62,000 nt of DNA from Apostichopus japonicus (lineage: Eukaryota; Echinodermata; Holothuroidea; Aspidochirotida; Stichopodidae). The position numbers and the translations under genes were made by a program. The stretch is from assembly GCF_037975245.1 (NCBI RefSeq), contig NC_092568.1:34962501-35024500 (forward strand). The letters are read 5' to 3'. The stretch's first letter is position 1. Every line of letters begins with the position of its first letter. Below are positions 33,149-47,098 of this stretch, piece after piece. The notes under the pieces are model-generated. The model was not told the origin of the DNA, searched no databases, and saw only the letters and a list, made by a program, of their open reading frames with translations.

Positions 33149-34783
33149 GACTAAACCCATTTCTTTATATTTTATTTGCTTCTTAAGTTACTAACATTAA
33201 CAAAGGGATCATCATTGTCTTTGAAGAAGCTGCAGTTAATAGTATCCAAGGACCAACATAAAAATATTAATGTTTGCAATTATATCTCACATGTGGCTTA
33301 ATTATACTTGATAACAATATCAACTTCTCTCCTACAATTTAATATGCAAATCAGAAGACTGTTGGTCTAAATTTGACAAGAAGATTGAAATACATTTAAA
33401 AAGATCATGATAATGAAGAACTAACTATTAACATAGTTTTATTAAACGCGCGGGAAAAAAACAGGAGAGAATGGTAACCAACAAAATTTGTATTGTTTTA
33501 TATTTCACCGTAAATACTAATTTATACATCTTAGAGTTGTAATTAAGCAACTTTTTTCACTAAATACACTGAATACAGCTGTCTAGCTTGAAGTATTATC
33601 AGTGTATATATATTGTTTACAACTTCGGTATATATGACAAATGTAACGTCGCTTCATATTGCGAATCGACGGATATTTAATTTCTCTTAAATTACTTGTC
33701 TTTTAATAATATATGATATATTAGAATGGCTTGTTAGATGGAGGTCTTATATGCCTATAGACATCATGCTTGATTGATGCTATAATAAGATTTGAAAGTG
33801 GCTGACAATAAGTACAATTGAGCTCTCGATTTGAAGTCGACATTTATAGCCTCGTAAAGACTATATGCAAAGAAGATGGATTGCTTACTTTCGTAAAGTG
33901 AAATCTACTATCATTAGTGGAAGCGGTGACGACCATTACTATTTGATTAGTAAATAAGTCGGGCAATTTGAATCTTCGTAATGAGTTGGCCTATGGTATA
34001 GGTAGAAGATATATAATATGTTAGAATTAAGTTCGCTGCACTTTACGTTTTAAATATTATCGACAACCATACATCCATATATAGCTAGAGTTTACAGGTT
34101 ATGTCTGCACCACACGCACGTTTGCAAAATGACCATGTAATGTCGTGCATGATAAATGTTTGAGAACGACCATAATGTTCTCAAGTATGAGAGAGAGGGA
34201 AGGGGTGAGGGGGGGGGGGGCATGTGATGACCGGCTATCAAGTTACTGCATTGTTGATCATATATTAAAGGTGTGTATTGTTTATTGGCAATGATGACAC
34301 GTTAATGCTGCATGATGTTGGTATCTGAGGGTGGAAGTTGGTGCTTGGGTCGTTACGCGGAGGTGACACTAATCATGTAAAAAATGATTGATGTGTAGAA
34401 CGAGAGAAAAAAGAAGAAAAAATGGGAACTGCTGGATTATGTTACAGGATTCAGGAGTACATAAAGAGAGAGAGAGTTTGTAACGGATTTAAGCCAAATC
34501 TAGAAAGTTAAACTTTGTACAAAATCAAGCTCCTTAATACTCAATATCCACTGAGAGACAAGACAGCAGTTTTACTGAATTGTCATCTTCATCAATCTCA
34601 AGCATGATGGTCTTTGACATAAGTATTCGCTGTTTTCGTTGTAACCCGAGAACCTTTAAGTCTTAGCTTTTCTCGTAATTCGTTTAGAAACTAGGACACG
34701 TTAACTGATATATCTCTGCTAAGACCTTCTCAGGGGAGTTTGTCATTTATCTAAATCCTACCTTAAAGGAGCATTACCACGAT
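33149..34783. other. 1.6-kb stretch, no gene seen
   Basis: AT-rich sequence with no recognisable coding or repeat structure apart from a G-tract near 34210-34221 and a C-tract near 34787-34799. Confidence 0.4.
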
Positions 34784-35113
34784 TACCCCCCCCCCCCCCA
34801 TCAAGTAGATGTCGATTTAAATTGACATATGCCGATTTATTTTACATATCATCGATTTAAATTGGTATATGTCGATTTAAATCGGTATATGTCGATTTAA
34901 ACTGGTATAAGTCGAAATAAATTGGTATATGTCGATTTAAATTGACATATACCGATTTATTTTACTTATCATCGATTTAAATTGGTATATGTCGATTTAA
35001 ATCGATGATATGTCGAATTAAACTGGTATATGTCGATTTGAATCGGTAGAAGTCAATTTAAGCTGCTGGAAACTGGTATAAGTCGAAGGAAATCGGTATA
35101 AGTCGATTCCCCA
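34784..35113. repeat. Minisatellite of palindromic units, about 18-20 bp
   Basis: About 16 degenerate units of the type ATTGGTATATGTCGATTTAA. The TCGATTTAAATCG part is itself self-complementary, so arrays can fold. A higher-order unit of about 125 bp is visible: TTGACATATGCCGATTTATT near 34823 is echoed by TTGACATATACCGATTTATT near 34947. The tract is bounded by a C-tract and ends at CGATTCCCCACGA. Confidence 0.88.
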
Positions 35114-37701
35114 CGATTTGAGACTGATGGCCCGACATAGTTGGTAAGGTTAGTGGTATATGGTGAGGTAGAGGATGGTGTGGATTGGTATATGCTAGTG
35201 TACTGACCGTCCTGTGTGTGTACGTGTGGGTGTGTTTAAGGATTATATTCAATAGACAGCTGCTTTAATATGCTTCTTCGATGACGTTTTAAGTTACATG
35301 TCAGCAAGTGCTTAACCTAATACCTTGTGTGGTTTTGTTATAAATAGTCCAACAGTTAGGATTCAGCAAATGATAGATTTATTCACACAATCCTAATTAA
35401 TCTACTCTGTGTTATTTTGCAAATATAAAGAGTATCGGGTTTTTTTTATTTCGTCAAGTGGACAAGCTTAAATGCATGTGAAAAGAAAATCCACCGCGTA
35501 ATAAAGTAGATATTGTTTTCTTCAGTTTATATCTGCAAAATTTGTATCAAGCATTCGAAGGTAGTATCTAACAGACTTTTATCCGTCTATATGACAGAGA
35601 GAATGATCAACAATCTAGAAATTAATTGCGTCGGTAAAACGCAAGTAACCATGGCGTTTGCATGAACCTGTTCTTAATTAAGGTATAATTTATTAATGAG
35701 AGGCAAAGGCAATAATGAAAGACACGTTCTTAACAGAAAACTATGGGGAAATGTGAAGGGAGGGGTGGAGAGAACAGTTATGGTGCAAATATTTTGGAAG
35801 TGTATAAAGTGTACATCATGACATCATTTGGGGGGGGGGGGCTAGGCTACAGAACGCGTCAACAAGTACATGCTGAAAGAGGAATTACGCTTACATTTCT
35901 CTGAAATGTACTTGGCAGCCCTGGTGAGAGTCCAGGGGCCATAGTGGGGACCGGGGGAGGGGGAGCCCCAGAAAGCTGAAGCTTTTTCAGATATTCCTTG
36001 TTCTGTCGTTGCCAGATTAAAGCAAAAACATGCACATGGGATATAAAAGGTCAATCTCTATAAACACTTATTTCAAATCCCTGGTGGGTTCCAGGGGGTG
36101 TAATAATAACCTATTAACACGCAAAATTTGGATGAAATGGCGAATCAGTTTTACTGGGAGCGGGGGAACTGGGGGAAAGCATCACGACCGGGGGGGGGGG
36201 GTAATGTCACCCACCCACGGGCCCTCCCACCTTACCTAGGCGCTGCCACTGGGTGGTTCATGTCATGATAGACAAGTGGCCGAAATACACTACGCTCTAC
36301 ACTTATGTTGCTTTCGGTGGCTTTCGAAAACTGATAAGCACAATTCCCGACTCGGTGGAGTAGTGGGAGGGGGGTCGGAATGTAATGGGCATAAAAAGAG
36401 TACCTATATGGGCATATATAGGTTCATGTGAGTGTTTGTTGGGTGTGGGTCGCATTTGTGTTCCTTTAACAGCTTACAATTTAAGTAGGGGACGGTGGGG
36501 GGGGGTGGTAGGGTGTGCTGTCAGTAGTTCAGATTATAGATATAGTATAGGAAAGGTAGGAGGGTATTGCTGGCTCAGTTTATATGTTTATAGATAGTGT
36601 AATTATTAGATACACTCCCCCGCCCCTTAGGCTCTGGTCACCTGGTTTATAAACTATAATAAAATAGTAACTGTGAGGTAGAATTAATGACATATATATG
36701 TACTCTAAATGTGTATACTATCTTATACATACTTGTATATTTACAGTAAGCTGTTGTCAAAACAAGAAGAACAAAACATTACATAGATATTAAATCTAAC
36801 TCTGCTCCGCACGCCATGGTTATATCATATTATTTCTTTCTTTTCTTTGTCTTTGTTCTTAATCCACCAATCAGCGCAGACGTCTGTAATATTGACTTTC
36901 ATATCTTCCATATCTTCCACTTAATGTATCTGTACATTGCATAGTTTTATTAAAGTTTTGAACTTCCATTTAATTTGGATATTCTCTGCGTTAAATTTGG
37001 CCTCATATATCACTGTCAACAACATTCATAACTTGAATATTACTAATGTTAACTAAAAGGATTAAATGAAGCTTGTTGCCTTGGAAACAACAAATTCTCC
37101 CTGTTCAAAGACATAAACACGAAATGTACGTTGTACTGTATAGTTGCGTGGTTGCGTTTTAGTGTCACATTATATGATTAAAAATGTTTTTAGACAAATG
37201 GATGAAGAAACAGAGATGACAAAGTTTAATTTCACCTTGACTGAAATACGTAGAAGTCTGAACCTTTATGGAAGGGCAAGTGACAAATAAAGTCATTTTT
37301 AAACAAGGGGTGTAGCCCTGGGGACATTGAAACCGACTCACTTGTAGCTGTTCTGATCCTCCCCCAGAAAAACAAAATTCAGTTGAGATGTCAAATGGTG
37401 TCAGTTCGAAGGCATATTTATACTATAAATAAGGTCTATACACTTACAGTAGGGGTCTTTTTCTTCAGGCTGAATGTAAAGAATTCTCTGACTAAACCAT
37501 TTCCCCCAACTGACGATGGGAGGTGGTGGCACCAACCCCCCCCCCTCCCCTCCCCTTGCGCAAGAAACAACAACATTTGAAGCTTGTACTTTCTTTCAGT
37601 CATTCGTAAACGAAATTAATTAACACAAGCAATGATTGATGATATCGTGTGACTTGGAGAGCTCCTAACAGGAGGCTGACAGCAGACAATATATTTATAG
37701 C
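35114..37701. other. 2.6-kb stretch with G-tracts, no gene seen
   Basis: G-tracts lie near 35829-35840, 36190-36201 and 36496-36505, and a C-tract near 37538-37547. An isolated DNA-transposon-type right end, CCTAGGCGCTGCCACTG, closes at 36251, but I could not find its left partner. No gene recognised. Confidence 0.4.
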
Positions 37702-38315
37702 GTGTATGCTTCTAGTGTTAGGGTTAAGAAAGTAAAACCAGATGGTTATATTGACAACTTGTTGTGAGCCGATATCGACCAACCATGCTGACGTATAGGA
37801 GATATACCTAACCTAACCTTATTTGCATATTGAGAATCGGACTGAATTGAGGTTTTTGCTTTGTGTATGCTTCTAGTGTTAGGGTTAAGGAAGTAAAACC
37901 AGATGATTATATTGGCACCTTGTTGTGAGCCAATATCGACCTACCATACTGACGTATAGGAGATATACCTAGTCTAACCTAATTTGAATACTGAGAATCG
38001 GGCTGGATTGCGGTTTTTGCTTCTAGTGTTAAGGTTAAGGATAAAACCAGATGGATATATTGGCACCTTGTTGTGAGCCAATTTCGATCTACCATACTGA
38101 CTTATAGGAGATATACCTAGCCTAACCTAATTTGCATATTGAGAATCGAGCTGAATTTAGGTTTTTGCTTTGTGTATGCTTCTAAAGTTAGGGTTAAGGA
38201 CAAAACCAGATGGATATATCGGCACCTTGTTGTAAGCCAATATCGACCAACCAAACTGACGATAGGAGAAATACTTAGCCTAACCTAATTTACATATTGA
38301 AAATCGAGCTGAATT
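37702..38315. repeat. Minisatellite, about 160-bp unit, four copies
   Basis: Units begin near 37702, 37863, 38013 and 38172. Each contains GCTTCTAGTGTTAGGGTTAA, AAACCAGATGG, TTGTTGTGAGCC, TATAGGAGATATACCTA and TTGCATATTGAGAATCG. The third unit lacks about 9 bp of the GTGTATGC leader. Confidence 0.92.
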
Positions 38316-39560
38316 GTTTTGTTTTTTTCATGAAAGGAACTTTTTTCGTCCAAGTAGGGACAACTAATTGGTAATAATTATAAGCAATTAATTTAAAACA
38401 TTGGAGTGCTGAATTTCAGTGTCGGAAATGGAAGCTGGTATAAAGAAATATAATAATGATGAATCAGAAATCAACAGCAATAAATATACTGAGCATTGTC
38501 CATTGCATGATTCCAACTAAACAAACGTCAAGCAGGCCTACGGGGCTGAGTGGGAAGTGCACCCGCCCACCCACCACCCCCTACCCACCCACCCTCCGTT
38601 TTTTGAAAGATTTCTGAAGGGCTCCTTCCCAGAAATACAAAGTACCAGTTTTCGGTAAGGATAAGTACAGGTTTGTAATTTGATGAAAAGTGCAATTTTG
38701 TTGCAGAATTATGTATAAACTGACAATACGTTAAAGTACTGGCTTGTACTTGGTGGTCTAAAATGCATAGAAGATCCTTCCTCTCAGAAGTCTTTGAGGT
38801 AACTCTGTGGTTTGCCCTTACAAAATCAAAGTCGAGGATGCCCCTTTAAGTTTCAGCACCACTGACTCCCCGCCGTCCTTGACCATTCTACTATATCGTC
38901 TTATGCTTTCTTACACTAAAACATTTCTAATCAATTCTTCTTTTTTTGCACTCTAAATTACAAATCGTGCCACATCCCTTTCTGTGACTGTTCACAATGG
39001 TATCTCCTTCAATGATTACTTCCATGTTTTCGAGATTCTTTCAAATTTAGCTATTTATATACAATCAACTAACTTGATAGTTTTAGAGATGACTTTCTCA
39101 GTAAACAATGAAAATGAATTCAATCCTGTAAATAGTCTGATATTAATGAAATATCCTAGATTGAATCCTCACTCTTTTACAATTACAAAAGCAACGTTTC
39201 CATGCATCAAATCTTTTCATTTCAAAGTTGTTTTCGTTCAAACACTGGTGTTATTTAGTATTATATTTATAGAAGAAGAAAATATATATATCTGCATTGC
39301 GGCTTACTTACACACACCCCCACAGTGGCACAGAAAAGAGATTAAGATTTATACATAATGATAAAACATACATACACAGGTTTAACAAGCAAAGTTATCA
39401 AATTTCTTTACCTAAATATTTTGCTGAAAAGCCTGGTTTATTTATGATAACTTATGTTGTATTTGTCAATGCGTCTTCTGCCGTCACGCTCTCAATAGTA
39501 TGACAGACCGTTCCCTCCAGGTATTTAATATACGCGTTCGTGTTTGGGAATATTTTACGA
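38316..39560. other. Intergenic stretch, no gene seen
   Basis: A C-rich patch occurs at 38562-38600. A 124-codon ORF (38984-39358) begins at GTG, is Phe/Ile/Asn-rich and shows no motif. I treat it as chance. Confidence 0.4.
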
Positions 39561-39587
39561 TTATATATATATATATATATATATATT
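39561..39587. repeat. (TA)n at the edge of the SINE array
   Basis: A short TA array immediately left of the first array unit. Confidence 0.9.
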
Positions 39588-40447
39588 ATGTTAATGCAAT
39601 GGAGGTAAAAGACAAAGGCAAATGAATATATATAAATGAAAATCGTAATGAGTTGGAAAATCAAGAACAGTGAAAAAACTTTCAGCCTCCACCGGGATTC
39701 GAACCACGGGCCTCCCGCTCTGTACGCGGACACCCTAACCACTAGGCTATGGACGCTGATTGTATGTCCAGAGGTTCGAAACCGGTAAGGAAGATCGTAA
39801 TTCCACTGTAGGCGTTTGTCACCTGTATCGAACAATACTAGTTCTGTTTTTGGTGACATATTTTGCCTTACTCTAGAGATCAAACATGATGCTAACCAAC
39901 TCGAAAATCATTTGTGATTCCTAAAGCCGGATCTCGAAAGAGATACTTTGAACAGACTTTATGTTAATGCAATGGAGGTAAACGACAAAGGCAAATGAAT
40001 ATATATAAATGAAAATCGTAATGAGTTGGAAAATCAAGAACAGTGAAAAAACTTTCAGCCTCCACCGGGATTCGAACCACGGGCCTCCCGCTCTGTACGC
40101 GGACACCCTAACCACTAGGCCATGGACGCTGATTGTATGTCCAGAGGTTCGAAACCGGTAAGGAAGATCGTAATTCCACTGTAGGCGTTTGTCACCTGTA
40201 TCGAACAATACTAGTTCTGTTTTTGGTGACATATTTTGCCTTACTCTAGAGATCAAACATGATGCTAACCAACTCGAAAATCATTTGTGATTCCTAAAGC
40301 CGGATCTCGAAAGAGATACTTTGAACAGACTTTATGTTAATGCAATGGAGGTAAACGACAAAGGCAAATGAATATATATAAATGAAAATCGTAATGAGTT
40401 GGAAAATCAAGAACAGTGAAAAAACTTTCAGCCTCCACCGGGATTCG

Positions 40448-40484
<37 letters not shown>

Positions 40485-40830
40485 CTAATTGAATTCGTGG
40501 TGAGTTGAAAAATCCAGAACAGTGCAAAAACCTCCAGCCTCCACCGGAATTCGAACTCGGGCCTCCCGCTTTATATGCGGATACCCTAACCACTAGGCTA
40601 TGGACGCTGATTGTATGTCCTGATTGAAGATTATGTTGATTGTCACCTGTATCGAGCAATATTTCTGTTTTGGTGACATATTTTGCCTTACTCTAGAGAT
40701 CAAACATGATGTTAATCAACTCGAAATCATTTGTGATTCCTAAAGCCGGATCTCGAAAGAGATACTTTGGACAGACTTTGTGAAATGGAGGTAAACGACA
40801 AAGGCAATGAATATGAATATATAATTGAGG
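39588..40830 (-). repeat. Tandem array of SINE-containing units, 373-bp period
   Basis: ATGTTAATGCAATGGAGGTA starts at 39588, 39961 and 40334, exactly 373 bp apart. Each unit contains one antisense tRNA-derived SINE (tRNA-like B-box GGATTCGAACCAC, tRNA head ending near TATGGACGC) plus a spacer of about 150 bp (GGTGACATATTTTGCCTTAC, then GATCTCGAAAGAGATAC). Units 1 and 2 are almost identical. The third is broken by (TA)n at 40449-40481 and continues into a more diverged unit (to about 40830) with a partial fourth start near 40780. On the minus strand each unit yields the same 90-100-residue ORF, which is a repeat by-product. Confidence 0.9.
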
Positions 40831-42457
<1,627 letters not shown>

Positions 42458-43172
42458 GAGAATATGTTTGTGAACCCACACAGAATGATTCGAATATATT
42501 AATGCAGTATTGCCCAAAGATTGAACTAAATATTTCATTGAATATGAAATTTCAAACTGTTCTAAATCAACAAATTCTTTAGAAGAATTGAGACATGTGA
42601 TTGTATATTGGATGATTTTTTTTTCAGAAAGTGTCAATTATGACGAGTTTTTAATCTTGTTTTTTTCTTTGGCAATTAAGCTTTATAGCTTGAAGAGTTG
42701 TTCTGAGGGCAGAGCTTGGAGAACGGCTGTCTTGGGCCTTGATAAATGGAGGATAAAGAACTTGTGAACTTTCTTTAGCATATTAGGAAGAACATTGTTT
42801 GACTGAGAGAGCGAAGGGGGGGGGGGGGGGGGAGAGAGGTAGAGCGAAAGCCAGCAAATTTCATGGTTCGTTTCCATTTGGTTTTGAATAATACACTGGC
42901 CGTTATTCAATATTCAGACCTAAGCTGCTTTATTAAGGTAACCGAAATTCAAGGAACTGATACTTATAAATCCCTATGAATAATTAACCTATAGTATTTC
43001 ACGTCATTTCCAATTAATCATTTTCGTCTCCAAATACAGTAGGTTAACTCTAGAGAAATTTGTTGGACGGCTGAAAATTTCAGTCTGCGAGAAAATCACG
43101 ACCAGTCGCGCTGATAACGAAAAAATATAGGGGGGGGGGTGTCGGGCTATAACAGACACCCGCAAGCTATTT
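42458..43172. other. Intergenic stretch with G-tracts
   Basis: A G17-type run lies near 42816-42832 and a G10 run near 43130. No gene seen. Confidence 0.45.
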
Positions 43173-43179
43173 GAATATA

Positions 43180-43270
<91 letters not shown>
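43173..43270. repeat. (TA)n microsatellite
   Basis: About 45 TA dinucleotides with a TTTATA break at the left. Confidence 0.95.
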
Positions 43271-43272
<2 letters not shown>

Positions 43273-44053
43273 GTTCTTCAGCAGTAGATGAATACTGATA
43301 ATAATCTTGAACAAAAATAAAATTGAAAAAAAAATTGTAAATGATGTCAATATGAATTGTATTATAATATATAAAACAATATTAATGAAATATATAAAAT
43401 TGCATGATCAGATTGTATATATCAAAAATTACTCCAGTCCATTTTCGAATTCTTCCATATGCGAAATTTTAAAAACATGCGCTACGTAACTTAAAAACTT
43501 ATAGTTCTTCATGTTTTACACTACTTATGTACTGTTTAAAGACTACGTAACTTAATTGCTATTTCTTGCACAGGAATCGGAATTGCTTTCTATCGTTGCC
43601 ATGACAGTAATAACAACATCATTTTTGAAAGCATTACAAGGACCGTGAAGCTTCATGAAATCAAATAACCAAGAACTTCATATGACTCTCAATCCTTTTT
43701 TTAATTTTTTCGTCTTTGTCTCCATCTCCACCTCTCTCTTTTCTATCAAACTCTTTCTCTCTTCTATCCATTTATTCTTTCCGTTTTCGAAGATTATATA
43801 CAGGCTTTACTCCGGATTTCTATCTACTGAAGATGAATGTTGAATCGTATTGATGCTAAGGTCAAATAAATTGAAGAATTGTCATCAACGTTGCATATGT
43901 TTTTCATTTAATAGAGAGCACGAACCGTCTTGTTTAATTCGGATATGTCTCCATCATAATACATAACGCTATGTATTGATCAAGACAGCTGCCTATGATA
44001 TTATCATGATGTCACGGAAAATTGAAAAATAAAACAAGGGATTATGAGCGTAT
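43271..44053. other. Intergenic stretch, no gene seen
   Basis: AT-rich with a pyrimidine-rich stretch near 43700-43780. No coding evidence. Confidence 0.4.
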
Positions 44054-44254
<201 letters not shown>

Positions 44255-44823
44255 TGATATCTCATGTAAATTATACTCATGTAATTTCGTAATACATCAT
44301 TTCCAGAAGGTTCTTTAGTCAATAGACATTCATACGCCATGACAGTACATATATTCTTATAGTTAATAACGACATGCCGTATAGTTCATAAAGAGTTGAA
44401 TGTATTTGTAAATACCAATTGCACTATGAAATTATCATCTTAAGCGAAATCGAAAATACACCATTATATCATACATTTGACGTGAGATGTACAATTGTAT
44501 AAAACGGAAGAAATTATACTGATCGTAACCAAGGCAACTACGCCAGAAAACTCATCGCTTTGTTTTCTAACAATGGAGTAACTTCTTTGTTATGGGTGAG
44601 TGTATATCATTCATCCTTTGATAATAGATGAGAAATATCACTCCTCATTTATAATTACTTTTTCTTCGAAGAGGTTTTTAATAAGGACGAAAGTGGAAAA
44701 ATGTTTTATGACTTGGTCGGTCGGTTTCAAGAAGTCTGTATAACGAACATCATAACGTGTTTATTTAGAAACATTGAATATTTTTTTAATAGTTAATTGC
44801 GTGCATAGTTTGAATAAAAAAAA

Positions 44824-44884
<61 letters not shown>

Positions 44885-45779
44885 CCTTTTTCCTTTTGAT
44901 ACGCTGCCATTTCTGAAGGCGATTGGGTGTGATTCATGAAATTGAGAAGAGGAACGAGCCATGCATTAATCGAGGAGCTACTTATCAACTTCTTGATTTT
45001 ATAACCACACTAACGGATGTACTTAATTTTCGTAGACACAATTACTACAGAAAGAGCTTTTGTTATCGAAACTTTTACCGGGGAATGTCTACTTATTCGA
45101 CCCAATTCTTCGACCCAGTTTCTCTAAAGTCAGCCGCATCTATGTAATTATTGTATGTATTTAACTAAACTATTTGCAGTCCATTGAAGGAGGTGTTTAT
45201 GCATGGTGGTGGTTGGCAGCGTAGTAATCTGTTGCGATAGGGCAGATGACACCGTAAGTATACTTATTGTAGGCTATACGGAGATAACGTATCATATGAA
45301 AAGCAATTACTATAACGTGTAAGATATATATTTGTTTTATCGATTGAATCAGTCAGGTTACCTACAATACACAGAAGCATACCTTATGAATATGCAGTGC
45401 ATGCATCTCATTATTTTCAGCACAAAAGAGTATAATATTGTACCGTCATTGGACGAAAGATAAATAGCACCATTAACAAACTTTTACATCAAATATGACG
45501 CGAAATCATTGTTACGTTCTTATATTATTTAAATTTATTAGTCCAAATTGACTAGGGCCGAATTCGAATAAACCTTTAAAGTTGTTGGATGGGAGGAGGT
45601 GAGGAATGCCAGTCGACAGAGATGGAGTGGGGACTTACAAACTATAGACACGAGTCTGTAAAATATGACGTATCATTTCACAATAGATAAGAGGCGTGGT
45701 CTTATTGCACGAACTCCGCCCATCTGTCTCGAATACCAGGATGTAAATAAACATCGATTATAGCATGGACAATTAGGGC
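44255..45779. other. Intergenic stretch, no gene seen
   Basis: Includes a further (TA)n at 44824-44880. Short ORFs have no motif. Confidence 0.4.
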
Positions 45780-46052
45780 CAGTTGGGACAATTTGCTAAT
45801 GATAATAATACCACTCTTGCACCGTCTTCCCATAGCATAGGTCAATGATATCAGAATGACAATAGACAATATAGACAATAAAGACAATATATGACAACAG
45901 TTCTTAACCTTTATTCGATAGAAACATGATCTAATTATCATGCTTATATCAAATAAAGGTTAGGAACTGTTCATACCGTTCGCAATGTCAATACAATTGA
46001 TTTGAAGCGGGACATGACAGTATCGTGTAGCAAAAACAATTTGTCCCAACTG
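45780..46052. mobile_element. Fold-back MITE, CAGTTGGGACAAWTTG ends
   Basis: The left end is CAGTTGGGACAATTTGC. The right end CAATTTGTCCCAACTG is its near-perfect complement (one indel). The centre is also an inverted repeat: arms of about 35 bp (about 45897-45931 and 45940-45972) read AACAGTTC(T/C)TAACCTTTAT and complement. The same ends bound 11991-12191. No target duplication is visible. Confidence 0.75.
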
Positions 46053-46981
46053 CAGGGTAAGAATAGTAACATTATTTTCATATTATTGATCGACAATGAA
46101 TCTAAAAAGCTGATATTTGTACTAAAGATTTGGACACAAATCATGGCTCTGCGGTATATAAATATCTAGAATATTATAATATTTGAACTGAAAATAAAGA
46201 ATGGTTGAAAAATGTTATTATTAAACTGCTCATAGGGCTTTCATTAGTCGCTTATTTTCTGCTGACAATGAAGCAATTCTCATAGTGCTATAATAATAGA
46301 CAACAATTTTATCCTTATATTGACCAGTTTAATAAAGCAGTTTTTGAGTTTTTTATTAGCACTTTAATACAGGAAAATGCAATGGCCTTGCGAATCTCTT
46401 TGAGTGCTAACTGTTCATATAAGCAAAAAAGTAATTACTAACAAGCCAACATTGTAAAAGCTGTATAGAAGGAATGGACTTTTCTATTTCCCCAAAACTG
46501 GTCTCAGCTTTAGTAATTACGGACTATTAGATAGTATATCGAGCGCAATAAAGATATATCTGTGACGCATTTGGTTGTCATAGAGACTTCCAAATTGGTA
46601 GCTTAACACAACGTTTATATATAGCATGTACTTATGCTTGATTTAGAAGCAGTATGCAGCCAGTCACCATAAAGGGCTTGATATGTTAATATATACCAAA
46701 ATGTGTGTGTTTTTTTATTGTTAAATTAACTGAGTATTTTCCTTTCTCTGTATGTATGTTAACAAGTTGTTGATTGGTGTGCGCGATATTGTATCAACAA
46801 AAAACATTGTGTAAAATACTCAGTAGTATACTATTTTCACCCCCCTCCCCCCTCACCCCACCCCCACACACGCACACACTCCCCGACACACACACGTACA
46901 ATTCTTCTCCCTCCGTTCACTTTTTAATTCTCACAGTGCTTGCGTCTTTGAGTATAGCATCAAAATGTTGGGAATAAGTTA
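46053..46981. other. Intergenic stretch downstream of the minus-strand gene
   Basis: AT-rich with a C/CA-rich simple stretch at 46839-46900. No gene seen. Confidence 0.4.
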
Positions 46982-46987
46982 TTTATT
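46982..46987 (-). terminator. Poly(A) signal for the 47099-49021 gene
   Basis: Minus-strand AATAAA (plus TTTATT) lies about 112 bp beyond the stop codon at 47099-47101, a normal 3' UTR distance. Confidence 0.5.
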
Positions 46988-47098
46988 ATTATAATTATCG
47001 CCAAAATAAAATTGAATGATTCAGAAGAGATTTCTGAATCTTTCAAAGTAATATTTGTGAGTCATTCAGCAACTATATTCATATTTATAACATTGATC

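Noticed and set aside
36235-36251. Single TIR-like ends here and at 56481-56493 and 58266-58281
   Set aside because: Each resembles a right end (…GCCACTG) but no left partner or TSD was found; listed only as possible remnants.
38984-39358. 124-codon plus-strand ORF
   Set aside because: GTG start, AT-driven composition (Phe, Ile, Asn), no motif, no splice context; likely chance.
39452-40659. Three similar minus-strand ORFs (111-143 codons) with RAGGPWFESRWRL
   Set aside because: They are the antisense reading of the tRNA-derived SINE in tandem units; the 'motif' is the translated tRNA B-box.
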